DNA of 64,000 bases from Halpernia frigidisoli (GCF_900113805.1 NZ_FOQT01000005.1:248001-312000); one strand, 5' to 3'. Shown: positions 35,165-45,610, numbered from the stretch's first letter. Numbers and translations are program-made. Notes: generated by a model not told the origin, from the letters alone.

Positions 35165-35908
35165 TTAATAAATTCCTTCGCTTTTCGAATTTTGCAACAA
35201 AGCTTTTGCAGAAGATGTTCCAATTCTGGTCACACCTAAATTTATCATTTTTACAGCGTCTTCATTAGTCTTCACACCGCCCGCAGCTTTTACTGGAAGC
35301 CCATTTGAATTCTCAAGCATTATTTTGATTCCTTCGAAAGTGGCGCCGTTTGGTTTGTCATTTTCTGTTTTGTAAAATCCTGTAGAAGATTTAATGAAAA
35401 TATTTTTCAATTGATCTTCTTTAAAATTTTCTTTTGCCCAGGTTGAAATTTTTTGGCAAATTTCTGCAATCTGATTTTCGTTTAAAGTTGCGATTTCAAT
35501 GATCCATTTTGCGATCTTTTTGTTTTTTAAAGCTAAAGAAGTACAATTAAGAAATTCACTTTCTACTAAATCTAAATTTCCTTTTTTAAGTGCTTCATAA
35601 TTAACTACAAAATCCAGCTCATCTGCGCCGTCAGAAATCGCTTTTTCTGCTTCTTCCAATTTTTCTTTTTCTGTAAAAGTGCCTTCCGGAAATCCAATGA
35701 CGGTACCTAATCTTACTTTTGAATTTTTTTCATCTAAATAAGTTCGAATTTCATTTACAAAATCCGGACGAATCATCACCGCAAAAATTTGATTTTCGAT
35801 GGCTTCATCAGTTAAGTTTTTTAGTATTAAGAGCGTTTCTTCCTTACTAATTCCAGCCTGTTCCGGCGTTTTTAAATAAGTGGAATCTAAATATTTTTCT
35901 AATTGCAT
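35165..35908 (-). CDS. deoC: Deoxyribose-phosphate aldolase
   Basis: The 247-residue TIM-barrel aldolase has VRLGTVIGFPEGTF, ADELDFVVNYEALKKG, the Schiff-base lysine in IFIKSSTGFYKTEN and the second lysine region VKAAGGVKTNEDAV. It splits deoxyribose-5-phosphate into glyceraldehyde-3-phosphate and acetaldehyde. It is the last gene of a leftward run, ten bases after the endonuclease-like gene. Confidence 0.95.
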   Translation of the reverse strand: MQLEKYLDSTYLKTPEQAGISKEETLLILKNLTDEAIENQIFAVMIRPDFVNEIRTYLDEKNSKVRLGTVIGFPEGTFTEKEKLEEAEKAISDGADELDFVVNYEALKKGNLDLVESEFLNCTSLALKNKKIAKWIIEIATLNENQIAEICQKISTWAKENFKEDQLKNIFIKSSTGFYKTENDKPNGATFEGIKIMLENSNGLPVKAAGGVKTNEDAVKMINLGVTRIGTSSAKALLQNSKSEGIY

Positions 35909-35918
35909 CTTGTTATTT

Positions 35919-36869
35919 TTATATGTTTTTAATTTTAACCAAAACTGGAAAATGATCGCTGTAACCGCCTAAATATCGTGTTCCAACGTAAGTTCTAAAA
36001 GGTCTTCCCTGATATTTCCGATCCCAACTTCCTAATTTTACGTTGTTGAAAACTGCAGCTTCTTCAAATTTTAAACCAGAAATATTATTAAAAAATTCCA
36101 GACTCAATAAGATCTGCTCAAATAAAAGTCCGTTAGAATGATGAAAAGTAGAATATTTTTTATCTAAGAAAAGTTGAGAAAATGGATTTTTTAAAATCTC
36201 TGTATCATTCGTTTTAAGAAAATTATCAATCATTACCTCATTTGCGTTGTCATTAAAATCACCCATGACAATTACAGGATCAGAATTTTCTTTTCTTTCC
36301 TCTAAAATTCTTTCCTTAATCTTATCTAAAATGTGTTCTCGTTTTGGTTTATTAACATCATTTTCCCTTTTTGAAGGTAAATGAACAACATAAAAATCAA
36401 TGATTTGCTCATCAATTTTAACTTTACAAAATAAAACGTCGCGAGTCGTATCAAAACTTGATGGACCCGGATTTTCAAATTCAAAAATAAAACTGATTGG
36501 TTCGGAATGTAATATTTCACATTTTTCTGCATTATATAAAAGCGCGACATCAACGCCTCGCTCGTCCAAAGAATCAAATTGAATATATTTATACTTATTT
36601 TCAAAAACAGGCTGAGCAATAATATCTTTTAAAACTGAATCAGTGGAAATCTCCGCAAGTCCTATCAAAATTGGTAAAATCTGATGATCTTCTGTCACCA
36701 ATTCTAAAACGTGCGCAATTTTTGTAATTTTGCTTTTATATCGGTTTTCGTCCCAATTTTTTAAACCTGAATTTGAAGGATCTGATTTGTGAACAGGTTT
36801 TGGATCTGGCGGAAAAAGATTTTCCACGTTATAAAACATTATTAGTTCTGCACTTGCATCGTTATTCAT
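35919..36869 (-). CDS. Endonuclease/exonuclease/phosphatase family protein
   Basis: The 316-residue protein has the EEP-fold motifs IMFYNVENLFPP, ILIGLAEISTDSVL, FYVVHLPSKREN, VIVMGDFNDNANE and the closing GGYSDHFPVLVKI, where Asp and His form the catalytic pair. No signal peptide is visible, so it is probably cytoplasmic. The substrate (nucleic acid, phospholipid or sugar phosphate) cannot be chosen. It lies 24 bases after trmD and 10 before deoC. Confidence 0.88.
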   Translation of the reverse strand: MNNDASAELIMFYNVENLFPPDPKPVHKSDPSNSGLKNWDENRYKSKITKIAHVLELVTEDHQILPILIGLAEISTDSVLKDIIAQPVFENKYKYIQFDSLDERGVDVALLYNAEKCEILHSEPISFIFEFENPGPSSFDTTRDVLFCKVKIDEQIIDFYVVHLPSKRENDVNKPKREHILDKIKERILEERKENSDPVIVMGDFNDNANEVMIDNFLKTNDTEILKNPFSQLFLDKKYSTFHHSNGLLFEQILLSLEFFNNISGLKFEEAAVFNNVKLGSWDRKYQGRPFRTYVGTRYLGGYSDHFPVLVKIKNI

Positions 36870-36893
36870 TTCTTTTATTTAATGTTTTAAAAC

Positions 36894-37571
36894 TTAATTT
36901 TCTAAAAGATCCGGACGTTTTTTAGTAGTAATTTCAACAGCCTGTTCGTGGCGCCACTCTTCAATTTTAGCAAAATTACCGCTTAAAAGAATTTTTGGAA
37001 CTTCTAAATCTTTATAAACTTCCGGTCTGGTGAAAATTGGTGGCGATAATAAATTATCCTGAAAACTGTCTGTGAGCGCCGATTGCTCATCACCAATAAC
37101 GCCTGGAATTAATCGGATAATTGAATCTGCCAAAACACAAGCAGCCAATTCTCCGCCCGTTAAAACAAAATCTCCAATAGAAATTTCTTTCGTAATATGC
37201 AGTTCCCGAACCCGCTGATCAATACCTTTATAATGGCCGCAGAGAAAAATTAAATTCTCTTTTATCGAGAGATTATTAGCAATTTTTTGGTTTAAAGTTT
37301 CACCGTCGGGCGTGAGATAAATAATTTCATCATATTCTCTCTCAGATTTTAATTTTGAAATGCACTTATCGATCGGTTCGATCATCATCACCATTCCAGC
37401 GCCACCGCCGTAAGGTGTGTCATCAATCTGTTTGTATTTATTGGTAGAAAAATCCCTTAATTGATGAAAATAAACTTCAACCAAACCTTTTTCCTGCGCG
37501 CGTTTTAAAATAGAAGCCTGAAAAGGACTTTCCATTAACTCCGGTAAAACCGTAATTATATCAATTCTCAT
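36894..37571 (-). CDS. trmD: tRNA (guanine37-N1)-methyltransferase
   Basis: The 225-residue SPOUT enzyme shows [53 protein letters not shown] and the trefoil-knot SAM site [20 protein letters not shown]. It methylates G37 next to the anticodon and prevents frameshifting. Its start overlaps the end of the NADH dehydrogenase gene by ATGA. The usual rpsP-rimM-rplS neighbours are absent, as is common in Bacteroidota. Confidence 0.97.
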   Translation of the reverse strand: MRIDIITVLPELMESPFQASILKRAQEKGLVEVYFHQLRDFSTNKYKQIDDTPYGGGAGMVMMIEPIDKCISKLKSEREYDEIIYLTPDGETLNQKIANNLSIKENLIFLCGHYKGIDQRVRELHITKEISIGDFVLTGGELAACVLADSIIRLIPGVIGDEQSALTDSFQDNLLSPPIFTRPEVYKDLEVPKILLSGNFAKIEEWRHEQAVEITTKKRPDLLEN

Positions 37572-38830
37572 TGCTCTGTATAATCATGTTTTTTAGGAAT
37601 AATGATGAGTCTTAAAGAAGAATCTTTGTTAATATAACTCCACATCCAGTTGAAAAATATCGCCAATTTGTTTCTAACGCTTAAGATCAACATCAGGTGC
37701 AAAAACATCCAAAAATACCAAGCCAATAGACCTTGAAATTTAAATTTTGGTAAATCGACGACAGCGCGGTGTTTCCCAACCGTTGCCATTGAACCTAAAT
37801 CGTTATATTCATATTCTTTCCACTTTTCACTGTCCTTTTTTAGGAAATTATCTGCCAAATTTTTAGCCTGATGAATCGCGACATTGGCGACTTGCGGATG
37901 ACCTTTTGGATATTTTGGCGTTTCCATATAAGCGATATCTCCGATGGCATAAATATTTTCAAAATGTTGAAGTTTATTAAACCGATCAACTCTATACCGG
38001 TTGTGAAAAACTTCATTTTCGTTAAAACCTTCTAATACATTTCCAGTGACACCGGCAGCCCAAATTACCGTATTCGTAGGGATTTCTTTTCCACTTTTTG
38101 TATAAATTTTATCGCCGTCGTAATTGGTCACAAATTCTCCTTTCATAAAATCTACACCAAATTCTTTCAAATATTCCTCAGATTTTACCTGAGCTTCTTC
38201 GCTCATATTATCCAAAGGTTGTTCTGTAGAACTTATTAAAATGATCTTTAAATCATTAAAATTCATGTGCGGATAATCGCGTGGCAAAATTTCTTTTTTC
38301 ATTTCGGAAAAAGCGCCAGCCAGTTCCACACCCGTTGGCCCACTTCCTACAATCACAATATTCCAGTTGCCATCGTCAGTTCTTTTTCTTTCGATTATTA
38401 ATTTTTCAAAAGTCAAAAGAACGTGATTTCTAATGCTGATCGCCTGCTGCGTATCTTTCATCCCGAAGGTTAAAGCCGCCATTTTTTCGTTTCCGAAAAA
38501 GTTGGTTTTACAACCTGTGGCAATAACTAATTTATCGTAAGTAAAAGTACCGTCTTCGCAAATGATTTTATTTTCTTCAGGAATTACTTTTAAAACTTCC
38601 GTCATCCGAAATTGAATATTTCGTGATTTCTGGAAAATTTTTCTGAAAGGAAAGGAAATATTTGACGGCTCAATGCGTCCGCAAGCGACCTGATAAAAAA
38701 GGGGTTGAAACATGTGATGGTTGACTTTATCAATCATCATTACTTTTTGTCCGGTTTTGTTATTCAATTTTCTGGCAAATTGCAGACCTGCAAATCCACC
38801 GCCAACGACTATTATTTTTTCGCGTACCAT
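37568..38830 (-). CDS. Type II NADH dehydrogenase-like flavoprotein
   Basis: The protein has about 420 residues with the FAD-binding [17 protein letters not shown], the NADH-binding [17 protein letters not shown], the second FAD motif [13 protein letters not shown] and a C-terminal amphipathic or membrane region ([15 protein letters not shown]) that anchors it to the inner membrane. It passes electrons from NADH to quinone without pumping protons. I favour ATG at 38830 ([11 protein letters not shown]), and ATG at 38848 is possible. It lies just upstream of trmD. Confidence 0.9.
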   Translation of the reverse strand: MVREKIIVVGGGFAGLQFARKLNNKTGQKVMMIDKVNHHMFQPLFYQVACGRIEPSNISFPFRKIFQKSRNIQFRMTEVLKVIPEENKIICEDGTFTYDKLVIATGCKTNFFGNEKMAALTFGMKDTQQAISIRNHVLLTFEKLIIERKRTDDGNWNIVIVGSGPTGVELAGAFSEMKKEILPRDYPHMNFNDLKIILISSTEQPLDNMSEEAQVKSEEYLKEFGVDFMKGEFVTNYDGDKIYTKSGKEIPTNTVIWAAGVTGNVLEGFNENEVFHNRYRVDRFNKLQHFENIYAIGDIAYMETPKYPKGHPQVANVAIHQAKNLADNFLKKDSEKWKEYEYNDLGSMATVGKHRAVVDLPKFKFQGLLAWYFWMFLHLMLILSVRNKLAIFFNWMWSYINKDSSLRLIIIPKKHDYTEQ

Positions 38831-38872
38831 CTCATTAAGATTAAACACAAATTTACGGAAATTAAAAGGAAA

Positions 38873-40048
38873 TTACATTCCGTCTAAGACTTTTAAAATA
38901 ATTGAACAGCCTTCTTTTATTTCGTCTTTACTGATATTTAAAGGCGGCGAAATGCGTAGAAATTCATTGCGGTACAATTGCCAGAAAACCACTAATCCAT
39001 TTTCCATACAGCGTTTTGCAACTTCTAAAGTAAATTCTGGCGAACCGAGATTCACAGCCAACATTAAACCCTTTCCGTTGATATTCTGAATTTTCGGATG
39101 AACTAAAAGACTTCTAAAAAGTTCTTCTTTTTCGGCAATTTCTGCCATTAAATTACTTTCTAAAACTTCCTTTAATGTGGCTAAACTTGCGGCTGCAATT
39201 AAAGGATTTCCGCCGAAAGTCGTGATATGACCGAGTTTGGGTGAGTGTGATAAACTTTCCATAATTTCCCGGCTGCTCAAAAACGCGCCAACCGGAACGC
39301 CACCGCCCATTCCTTTTCCCATTACTAAAATATCTGGAACGATACCGTAATGTTCAAAAGCGAAGAGTTTTCCTGTACGTCCAAATCCAGGTTGAATTTC
39401 GTCTAAAATTAAAAGTGCACCAACCTCTTGGCAGCGCTTTTTTAATTTAATTAAATAATTTTCTGCTGGTAAAAGAAAACCCGCAGCACCTTGGATGGTT
39501 TCTAAAATAACACATGCCGTTTTTTCAGTGATTTTTTCTAAATCTTCTTCCTCATTAAACGAGATAAAATCTACCAAAGGCAGTAGCGGACGAAATTCTC
39601 TTTTGTGATATTCATTTCCCGAAACCGAAAGAGCTCCGTGCGTATTCCCGTGGTAAGCATTGTGAAAAGAAATAATTTCTTCTCTACCTGTAAATCTTTT
39701 TGCCAATTTTAAAGCGCCGTCAATGGCTTCTGCGCCGGAATTTACAAGATAAGTCACTTCTAAAGGTTCGGGAGTATTTTCTGCCAAAAGTTTGCAGAGT
39801 GCCACGGGATTTTCCTGAGCATATTCGCCGTAAACCATGACGTGCAAATATTTGTCAGCCTGATTTTTTATGGCAGAAATAATTTTTGGATGAGAATGTC
39901 CTAAAGTATTGGCCGAAACGCCTGCAACAAAATCGAGATATTTTTTGCCGTTTTTCCCGTAAATATAACTTCCCGAAGCGCTTTCTACTTCAAAGCCAGC
40001 GGCGAATTGGGTGGTTTTTGCCTGATATTGGAAAAAATCTTTTTGCAT
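38873..40048 (-). CDS. Class III PLP aminotransferase
   Basis: The 391-residue protein has YLVNSGAEAIDGALKLAKR, FHNAYHGNTHGALSVSG, the cofactor aspartate in LLILDEIQPGFGRTG and the PLP lysine in ILVMGKGMGGGVPVGAF. This is the ornithine/acetylornithine/4-aminobutyrate aminotransferase family, and the exact substrate pair is not readable from motifs. No arginine-biosynthesis genes adjoin it. It begins a leftward run with the NADH dehydrogenase and trmD. Confidence 0.9.
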   Translation of the reverse strand: MQKDFFQYQAKTTQFAAGFEVESASGSYIYGKNGKKYLDFVAGVSANTLGHSHPKIISAIKNQADKYLHVMVYGEYAQENPVALCKLLAENTPEPLEVTYLVNSGAEAIDGALKLAKRFTGREEIISFHNAYHGNTHGALSVSGNEYHKREFRPLLPLVDFISFNEEEDLEKITEKTACVILETIQGAAGFLLPAENYLIKLKKRCQEVGALLILDEIQPGFGRTGKLFAFEHYGIVPDILVMGKGMGGGVPVGAFLSSREIMESLSHSPKLGHITTFGGNPLIAAASLATLKEVLESNLMAEIAEKEELFRSLLVHPKIQNINGKGLMLAVNLGSPEFTLEVAKRCMENGLVVFWQLYRNEFLRISPPLNISKDEIKEGCSIILKVLDGM

Positions 40049-40084
40049 TTTATGAATTTAAAAAAGTTTTTATTGAATTTTATC

Positions 40085-40151
40085 GCGCCCCGACTTGAGT
40101 GGAGCTCTCCGCGGCGGCGGAAGCGGGAACGGAAGGCGGAAAAAGGCGCCC
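40085..40151 (+). repeat. Structured repeat element, copy B (short)
   Basis: Outer helix GCGCC (40085-40089) with GGCGC (40145-40149), arms CCGACTTGAGTGGA and GGGAACGGAAGGCGGA, and a short inner helix CCGC/GCGG. The outer helix differs from copy A at paired positions, keeping the pairing. It lies between the OstA-like gene and the aminotransferase gene, antisense to both. Confidence 0.82.
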
Positions 40152-40162
40152 AAATAAAATAG

Positions 40163-41902
40163 TTAGCGCCGTTCACGCTTAATTTCCTTGGGTTTATTCT
40201 TCTCCTCCAATTTTTTTCGAGCGTCCTCGGCTTGCTGAAAAATAGAGTCATCCGATGAGTAAACTGTCTCCGGATTATCTGGCGAATCCACAAAAATATC
40301 CTGCCATTTAAGAAGTCGATCTTTCGTGTTCCAATTAAAATCTGGAAAAAATCGTTGCTTTTTGGAAATTTTGCTCATCGGGTAAATGTCAGAATTGGCA
40401 CCAATATTACAGGAAATAATCTGAATTTTTTGATCCGTAAAATCTGCTTCGATGGTGCCGCAAGTGGAAAGTGCCACGCCAATACGCTCGGCAACTCCCG
40501 TTTTTTGGTTATCATCGTCTGCGTAAGTAATCGCTTGCGCGTTCCCGATAACTTTTGCGAGTTTAACTTCATTTTGCTTGTAGTAAACCGTCATCAGTTT
40601 CCCTTTGATCTGGTTGAATTCATCCTTTAAATTTAAAGAATCTGCTTTACTGATGGCAAACGCATTACCGATGACTTTCAATGAATCAATATATTCTTTT
40701 TTAGTATCGAAAAATATATCAATTTTATCACCAGTCACTTGTTTTGTTCCGCTCCACACAATGGGCGCGCCGTTGAGATGCATGATGCCGTCGGTTTCAT
40801 TAAAGCTGAGAGAATCTGCCCTCGCCTGCGCATTCGATTTAAAAACACGCACTTTTTTGTAAGCCCGAAGGAAACTTTTTTTAGTTAAAGTGGAATCTGG
40901 TTTTTGATAAGTTAAAAACCGATCTGCTGAAAAATAAATTGAATCTTTATCCAGCAATTTCACCGCATAAGGTTTATCTGTAACCATCGCAGAATCTTTA
41001 AACTGGTAAATTTCACCATAACCCCCTTTTATGTAGCGGTTTTCTTTTGGATCATCTAAGGTCACGTGTCCTTTAGAAGTTCCGAAACCCGTAATTTGAT
41101 TAAAATACATGGCATCTCCCGTCAACACTTTTCCGTTATAATAAATTTTAGAATTTTTATTGAGGTAAACTTCTTTTGAGTTTTGATTGTAAGTTCCCTT
41201 TTCAGTGTAAATAATGTTACTCGTATTCTTTTTATTAGTGATCGTCGTCGGACCGTTGATCGTTGCAATATTAGTATTTTGATCCTGAACAATATTATCT
41301 CCAATCAAAGTATATTGGTCATTTTCAATCTTAATATTATTGGTAAGATTAATTATTTTTGTAGAAGTATTATAAGTCGCATTTTTAACATAAGTAACAC
41401 TATTGTTTGCATAAATAGTTCCGCCAGTATTAAAATAAGCCAGGTTTGAAACGCGGTCGTAATAAAGGGTTTCTGTTTTTATAGTCTGTGTGGGATCGGT
41501 AAGAATTACATTTTTTCGGGCAATACCGCGCTGTGTTTCCCCATCATATTCCATTTCGCCTGACGTAATTACTGACCCGTCTGGATTTGTGAGCTTCACA
41601 TTACCAATAGCTTTTACAAAATTCTGCTCCTGATAAAGAATAACAATATCAGCCGTCAACACCGAACCCTGGTGATCAAACTGCACATTCCCTTCAAAAA
41701 AAGGATTTCCGTCATAACGCGCTGGATCTTTTCCAAATCTGTCAGAATGCGTATGGTGAACTTTCTCTGCCGGTAGCGCTTTAGGATCGGCAGCTTTATT
41801 AAAAAACGGATCTTTTTGAACAGGTGTCTTAGGATTAATAAGATCGACCTGAGCAAATAAATTTATATTAATGAAAAGGAAAAGGAAAAGAAATTTTTTC
41901 AT
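40163..41902 (-). CDS. OstA/LptA-like LPS-export family protein
   Basis: The 579-residue precursor has a signal peptide (LFLFLFININLFAQ) and then long runs of beta-strand repeats of the OstA type, for example FFEGNVQFDHQGSVLTADIV, QNFVKAIGNVKLTNPDGSVI and YIDSLKVIGNAFAISKADS. These beta-jellyroll repeats form the periplasmic bridge that carries lipopolysaccharide from LptBFGC to the outer membrane. It is longer than E. coli LptA, as is usual for Bacteroidota OstA-like proteins. A charged tail (KKLEEKNKPKEIKRERR) ends it. Confidence 0.88.
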   Translation of the reverse strand: MKKFLFLFLFININLFAQVDLINPKTPVQKDPFFNKAADPKALPAEKVHHTHSDRFGKDPARYDGNPFFEGNVQFDHQGSVLTADIVILYQEQNFVKAIGNVKLTNPDGSVITSGEMEYDGETQRGIARKNVILTDPTQTIKTETLYYDRVSNLAYFNTGGTIYANNSVTYVKNATYNTSTKIINLTNNIKIENDQYTLIGDNIVQDQNTNIATINGPTTITNKKNTSNIIYTEKGTYNQNSKEVYLNKNSKIYYNGKVLTGDAMYFNQITGFGTSKGHVTLDDPKENRYIKGGYGEIYQFKDSAMVTDKPYAVKLLDKDSIYFSADRFLTYQKPDSTLTKKSFLRAYKKVRVFKSNAQARADSLSFNETDGIMHLNGAPIVWSGTKQVTGDKIDIFFDTKKEYIDSLKVIGNAFAISKADSLNLKDEFNQIKGKLMTVYYKQNEVKLAKVIGNAQAITYADDDNQKTGVAERIGVALSTCGTIEADFTDQKIQIISCNIGANSDIYPMSKISKKQRFFPDFNWNTKDRLLKWQDIFVDSPDNPETVYSSDDSIFQQAEDARKKLEEKNKPKEIKRERR

Positions 41903-42026
41903 TTAAAATTTTGGAAATTTAAATTTATCCAAATTATGAATTTCAATTAACGGGAAATTCTTCTTTGTGTTTGTGTAGAAAATTCGATCAACAATATAAT
42001 TTTACCTTGAAATTTTAAAAAATATA

Positions 42027-42506
42027 TTAAACAGGTTTTTTGTAACCATAAAAGTAGAGCGAATGGGAATCTATTTTAACGCCAAAAACATCTTCAATTG
42101 AATCTTTAATACTCTGAATTCTGGGATCGCAAAATTCTATAATTTCTTCTATTTCTTTGTCAGAACCGGTTTTATAAACAACAAGATGGTCGTGCTGTTT
42201 ATCAAAATAAGATTTTTCGTAAGAAGATGAAGTAAGTGTTTTTTCGCCAAACTGGTGTTTCCGGACCAAACCTGCATCTAAAAATATCTCAATTGTGTTG
42301 TAAATAGTAGCTTTGCTAACGTGGTATTTTTTCTGCATCATTAAAAGATACAGATCATCAACATTAAAATGATGTTCTAAAGCGTAAATTTCATCTAAAA
42401 TTGTATAGCGCTCCGGCGTATTTCTAAAACCCTTATCCTGCAAATATTGCTTCAATACGTCTTTTATAATCCTGTGATTATTTTCTTTTTGTGTATCGTT
42501 CATCAT
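42027..42506 (-). CDS. Fur family transcriptional regulator
   Basis: The 159-residue protein has the Fur winged helix (LQDKGFRNTPERYTILDEIY, MQKKYHVSKATIYNTIEIFL, LVRKHQFGEKT) and a dimerisation domain. HDHLVVYKTGSDKEIEEIIE replaces the usual HDHLxCxxCG, so the structural-zinc cysteine pair is missing, leaving one Cys in EFCDPRI. It probably represses iron, peroxide or zinc genes in the metal-bound state. The gene sits between kup and the OstA-like gene on the same strand. Confidence 0.93.
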   Translation of the reverse strand: MMNDTQKENNHRIIKDVLKQYLQDKGFRNTPERYTILDEIYALEHHFNVDDLYLLMMQKKYHVSKATIYNTIEIFLDAGLVRKHQFGEKTLTSSSYEKSYFDKQHDHLVVYKTGSDKEIEEIIEFCDPRIQSIKDSIEDVFGVKIDSHSLYFYGYKKPV

Positions 42507-42558
42507 AATAATTAATACCCAAATTTACTGAATTATTTGCAATTGGGTTTTGGTAGAT

Positions 42559-44547
42559 TTAAGAATCAAAACGTCTGAAATTAACCTGCTGAATTTTTTT
42601 ACGGTTGTCGCTATGGTCCAAAAGCGGTGCAGATTCTACCACCACATTGTGTGAGGAAACTCCATAAGATTTAAAATCCGTGCTTCCGATATATTTTACA
42701 AAATTATAAATATTTAAAATAATTTTTTCTCTGATGGTAAGTAAATATTCATTGATGTAAACATTGTCGATGATGACATATTTTAGATCCGGCGGAATGC
42801 TGTGATTTCTTAAAGAAGGATGCGGACTGCGTGACGGCAAGGTTTCATCTGCCATAAGATCTTTTAAAACCTGCTGAAAATAATCGTTTATCTTTCTGTC
42901 AATTTTAAAACCAAGCAGGAAATTAACTTTATAAATAGTTCCCGGAAGAATTTCATCTACATTATATTTAAAAGTATATGGTTCTTCCTGATTAATAATA
43001 TTTAAGATAAAGTAATGATCGGCACGTTTTGGCTGTGCGCGCATGATAGAATAAATAATTTTCGATTCTACTTCATTCTCTCTTTTTGCACGGCTAAAAA
43101 ACGCCAGATTTGTCGCAAATTTTGGTATTGATTCATCAAGTTTCATATCCTGAATGGTAGAAACATAATTTTTTAAATTAACGAATTTGATGAATTTTGT
43201 TTTGATCATTCTGCCGTTGTACCAAGCATACATACATACACCAATAAAACCTGCTAAAACTACGGTGATCCACCCTCCTTCGAAAAATTTGATCACATTG
43301 GCTCCAAAAAAACCAAGTTCAATAAACAAATAAACAGAAGCGAATAATAAAATTAATGGTTTACTGACTCTTTTCTTTAATAACCAAAAGCTTAAAAGTA
43401 TTGTCGTCATTAACATCGTAACCGTAATTGAAAGGCCGTAAGCGGCTTCCATTTTGCCGGATTCCTGAAAATGCAGAACAACAATTAAACAGAGCACTAA
43501 AAGTCCCCAGTTTACTTTTGGAATATACATTTGTCCCTTCACACCGGACGGATAATCAATTTCCTGATTTGGCCATAAATTTAATGACATAGCTTCAGAA
43601 AATATTGTAAAAGAACCTGTGATCAATGCCTGACTTGCGATAATTGCTGCCGCTGTTGCGATAATGATACCTGGAATTAACATCCACTCCGGCATAACAC
43701 CGAAAAAAGGATTAACGCCACCACTGTGAACTGCATCGTAATTTTTTAAAACCCAAGCACCCTGACCAAGATAATTTAAAATCAACATTATTTTAACAAA
43801 AATCCAGCTTACGCGGATATTTTTTGCACCACAATGACCCAAATCTGAATATAATGCTTCCGCTCCTGTTGTACAAAGAAAAACAGCACCCAGAATTATT
43901 ATAGCGCTGGGAGAATGGGCAATTAATTTATAGGCATAATAAGGATTAAAAGATCGTAAAATAGTGAAATCATCCATTAAGTGAAACATTCCCAAACTAC
44001 CTAAAACCAAAAACCAAATTACCATTACAGGCCCAAATAATTTCCCAATTGTACTTGTACCAAATTGCTGCACCGTAAAAATGACAAATAATATGATACA
44101 GGTTATTAAAACAACTGGAGTGTGTGGATTATAAATTTTTAAACCTTCAATCGCAGAAATAACTGTTAATGAAGGTGTTATCACGCCATCCGCAATCAAT
44201 GCAGAAGCTCCGACGATGGCAATAAGGTAGAGCCAACCTTTTTTAATATTTTTAATTAAAGAAAATAAGGCTAAAATTCCACCTTCCCCTTTATTGTCTG
44301 CACGAAGGGAGATCATCACGTATTTGACCGTAGTCTGAAGCGTCAAAGTCCAGATTATGCAGGAAAGCGCACCTTCAATATATTCATCAAACGCCATATT
44401 TCCGCCATCTATTCTGGCATTTACAATAGCTTTCATCACATAAAGTGGTGATGTTCCTATATCTCCGAAGACGATTCCTAAAGAAACTAAAATACCAACA
44501 GCGGTAAGTTTTTTGGTATTTAAATGACCAATTAAATCTTGCGACAT
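42559..44547 (-). CDS. kup: KUP-family potassium transporter
   Basis: From ATG at 44547 the protein has 662 residues. The KUP signature GIVFGDIGTSPLYVMKAI comes early, followed by RADNKGEGGILALFSLI, about twelve membrane helices, CTTGAEALYSDLGHCGAKNI and a soluble C-terminal domain of about 200 residues. It imports potassium with protons. The longer frame from 44610 adds 21 hydrophobic residues overlapping the pdhB terminator and is unlikely. Confidence 0.95.
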   Translation of the reverse strand: MSQDLIGHLNTKKLTAVGILVSLGIVFGDIGTSPLYVMKAIVNARIDGGNMAFDEYIEGALSCIIWTLTLQTTVKYVMISLRADNKGEGGILALFSLIKNIKKGWLYLIAIVGASALIADGVITPSLTVISAIEGLKIYNPHTPVVLITCIILFVIFTVQQFGTSTIGKLFGPVMVIWFLVLGSLGMFHLMDDFTILRSFNPYYAYKLIAHSPSAIIILGAVFLCTTGAEALYSDLGHCGAKNIRVSWIFVKIMLILNYLGQGAWVLKNYDAVHSGGVNPFFGVMPEWMLIPGIIIATAAAIIASQALITGSFTIFSEAMSLNLWPNQEIDYPSGVKGQMYIPKVNWGLLVLCLIVVLHFQESGKMEAAYGLSITVTMLMTTILLSFWLLKKRVSKPLILLFASVYLFIELGFFGANVIKFFEGGWITVVLAGFIGVCMYAWYNGRMIKTKFIKFVNLKNYVSTIQDMKLDESIPKFATNLAFFSRAKRENEVESKIIYSIMRAQPKRADHYFILNIINQEEPYTFKYNVDEILPGTIYKVNFLLGFKIDRKINDYFQQVLKDLMADETLPSRSPHPSLRNHSIPPDLKYVIIDNVYINEYLLTIREKIILNIYNFVKYIGSTDFKSYGVSSHNVVVESAPLLDHSDNRKKIQQVNFRRFDS

Positions 44548-44593
44548 GCTTATAAAAATATCTGCAAATGTAAAATAAAAATAAGGATTTAGG

Positions 44594-44620
44594 TCAAAAA
44601 AAACTCCCAAATGGGAGTTT
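44594..44620 (-). terminator. Intrinsic terminator of pdhB
   Basis: AAACTCCC and GGGAGTTT with an AAAT loop (44601-44620). On the minus strand it is followed by seven T. It separates pdhB from kup. Confidence 0.82.
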
Positions 44621-44626
44621 ATAAAT

Positions 44627-45610
44627 TTACGCTTTCAGATATAAAGCATTTTTAATTTCTTCTTTTACTTTTTCCAGTTTCGGAAACCATTCTTCAAACA
44701 AAGCTGCAGAATATGGTGCCGGTGCATCAGGTGTCGTGATCCTTTTAATTGGAGCATCTAAATAATCAAATGCTTTTTGCTGCACCATGTAAGTAATTTC
44801 AGAAGCTACAGAACCAAAAGGCCAGGCTTCTTCCAAAATAACCAGACGGTTTGTTTTTTTCACGGATTCTAAAACGGTATCATAATCAAGCGGACGAACT
44901 GTTCGAAGATCAATCACTTCCACAGAAATCCCTTCTTTTTCCAAATCACTTGCAGCCTGCAAAGCCAACTTCATAATTTTACCAAAAGAAACCAACGTCA
45001 CATCTGTTCCCCCTCTTTTAATATCTGCTTTACCGATCGGGATATAATATTCTTCTTCAGGGATTTCCATTTTGTCACCATACATCTGCTCAGATTCCAT
45101 AAAAATCACAGGATCATTATCCTGAATGGCAGATTTTAATAAACCTTTTGCATCATAACAGTTCGAAGGAACAACTACTTTTAAACCAGGAATATTAGCA
45201 AACCAACTTTCCAAAGCCTGTGAATGCGTTGCACCCAATTGACCTGCAGAAGCTGTAGGACCACGGAAAACGACAGGGCAATTCCACTGACCACCTGTCA
45301 TTTGACGGATTTTTGCGGCATTGTTGATAATTTGATCGATACCAACTAGACAGAAATTGAAAGTCATGTATTCAACGATCGGGCGGCAACCGTTCATTGC
45401 TGAACCAATCGCGATACCTGTAAAACCAAGTTCGGCAATTGGTGTATCAATCACACGTTTTGCACCAAATTCTGTTAACATTCCTTTGGAAGCTTTGTAT
45501 GCACCATTGTAATCCGCAACTTCTTCACCCATTAAATAAATGGATTCATCTTTGCGCATCTCCTCGCTCATCGCCTGGCAAATCACTTCCCGAAAAGTAT
45601 ATTCTTTCAT
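44627..45610 (-). CDS. pdhB: Pyruvate dehydrogenase E1 component, beta subunit
   Basis: The 327-residue protein begins MKEYTFREVICQAMSEEMRK and has the thiamine-diphosphate contact region YLMGEEVADYNGAYKASKG, AELGFTGIAIGSAMNG, EYMTFNFCLVGIDQIINNA and the C-terminal transketolase domain VISLEEAWPFG-like LVILEEAWPFGSVASEI. With the alpha subunit it decarboxylates pyruvate in the PDH complex. The alpha-subunit gene is not adjacent. ATG at 45610 gives the standard N-terminus. Confidence 0.94.
   Translation of the reverse strand: MKEYTFREVICQAMSEEMRKDESIYLMGEEVADYNGAYKASKGMLTEFGAKRVIDTPIAELGFTGIAIGSAMNGCRPIVEYMTFNFCLVGIDQIINNAAKIRQMTGGQWNCPVVFRGPTASAGQLGATHSQALESWFANIPGLKVVVPSNCYDAKGLLKSAIQDNDPVIFMESEQMYGDKMEIPEEEYYIPIGKADIKRGGTDVTLVSFGKIMKLALQAASDLEKEGISVEVIDLRTVRPLDYDTVLESVKKTNRLVILEEAWPFGSVASEITYMVQQKAFDYLDAPIKRITTPDAPAPYSAALFEEWFPKLEKVKEEIKNALYLKA

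Noticed and set aside
44548-44610. Longer kup start at 44610
   Set aside because: It would overlap the pdhB terminator hairpin and add residues not expected before the conserved KUP N-terminus.
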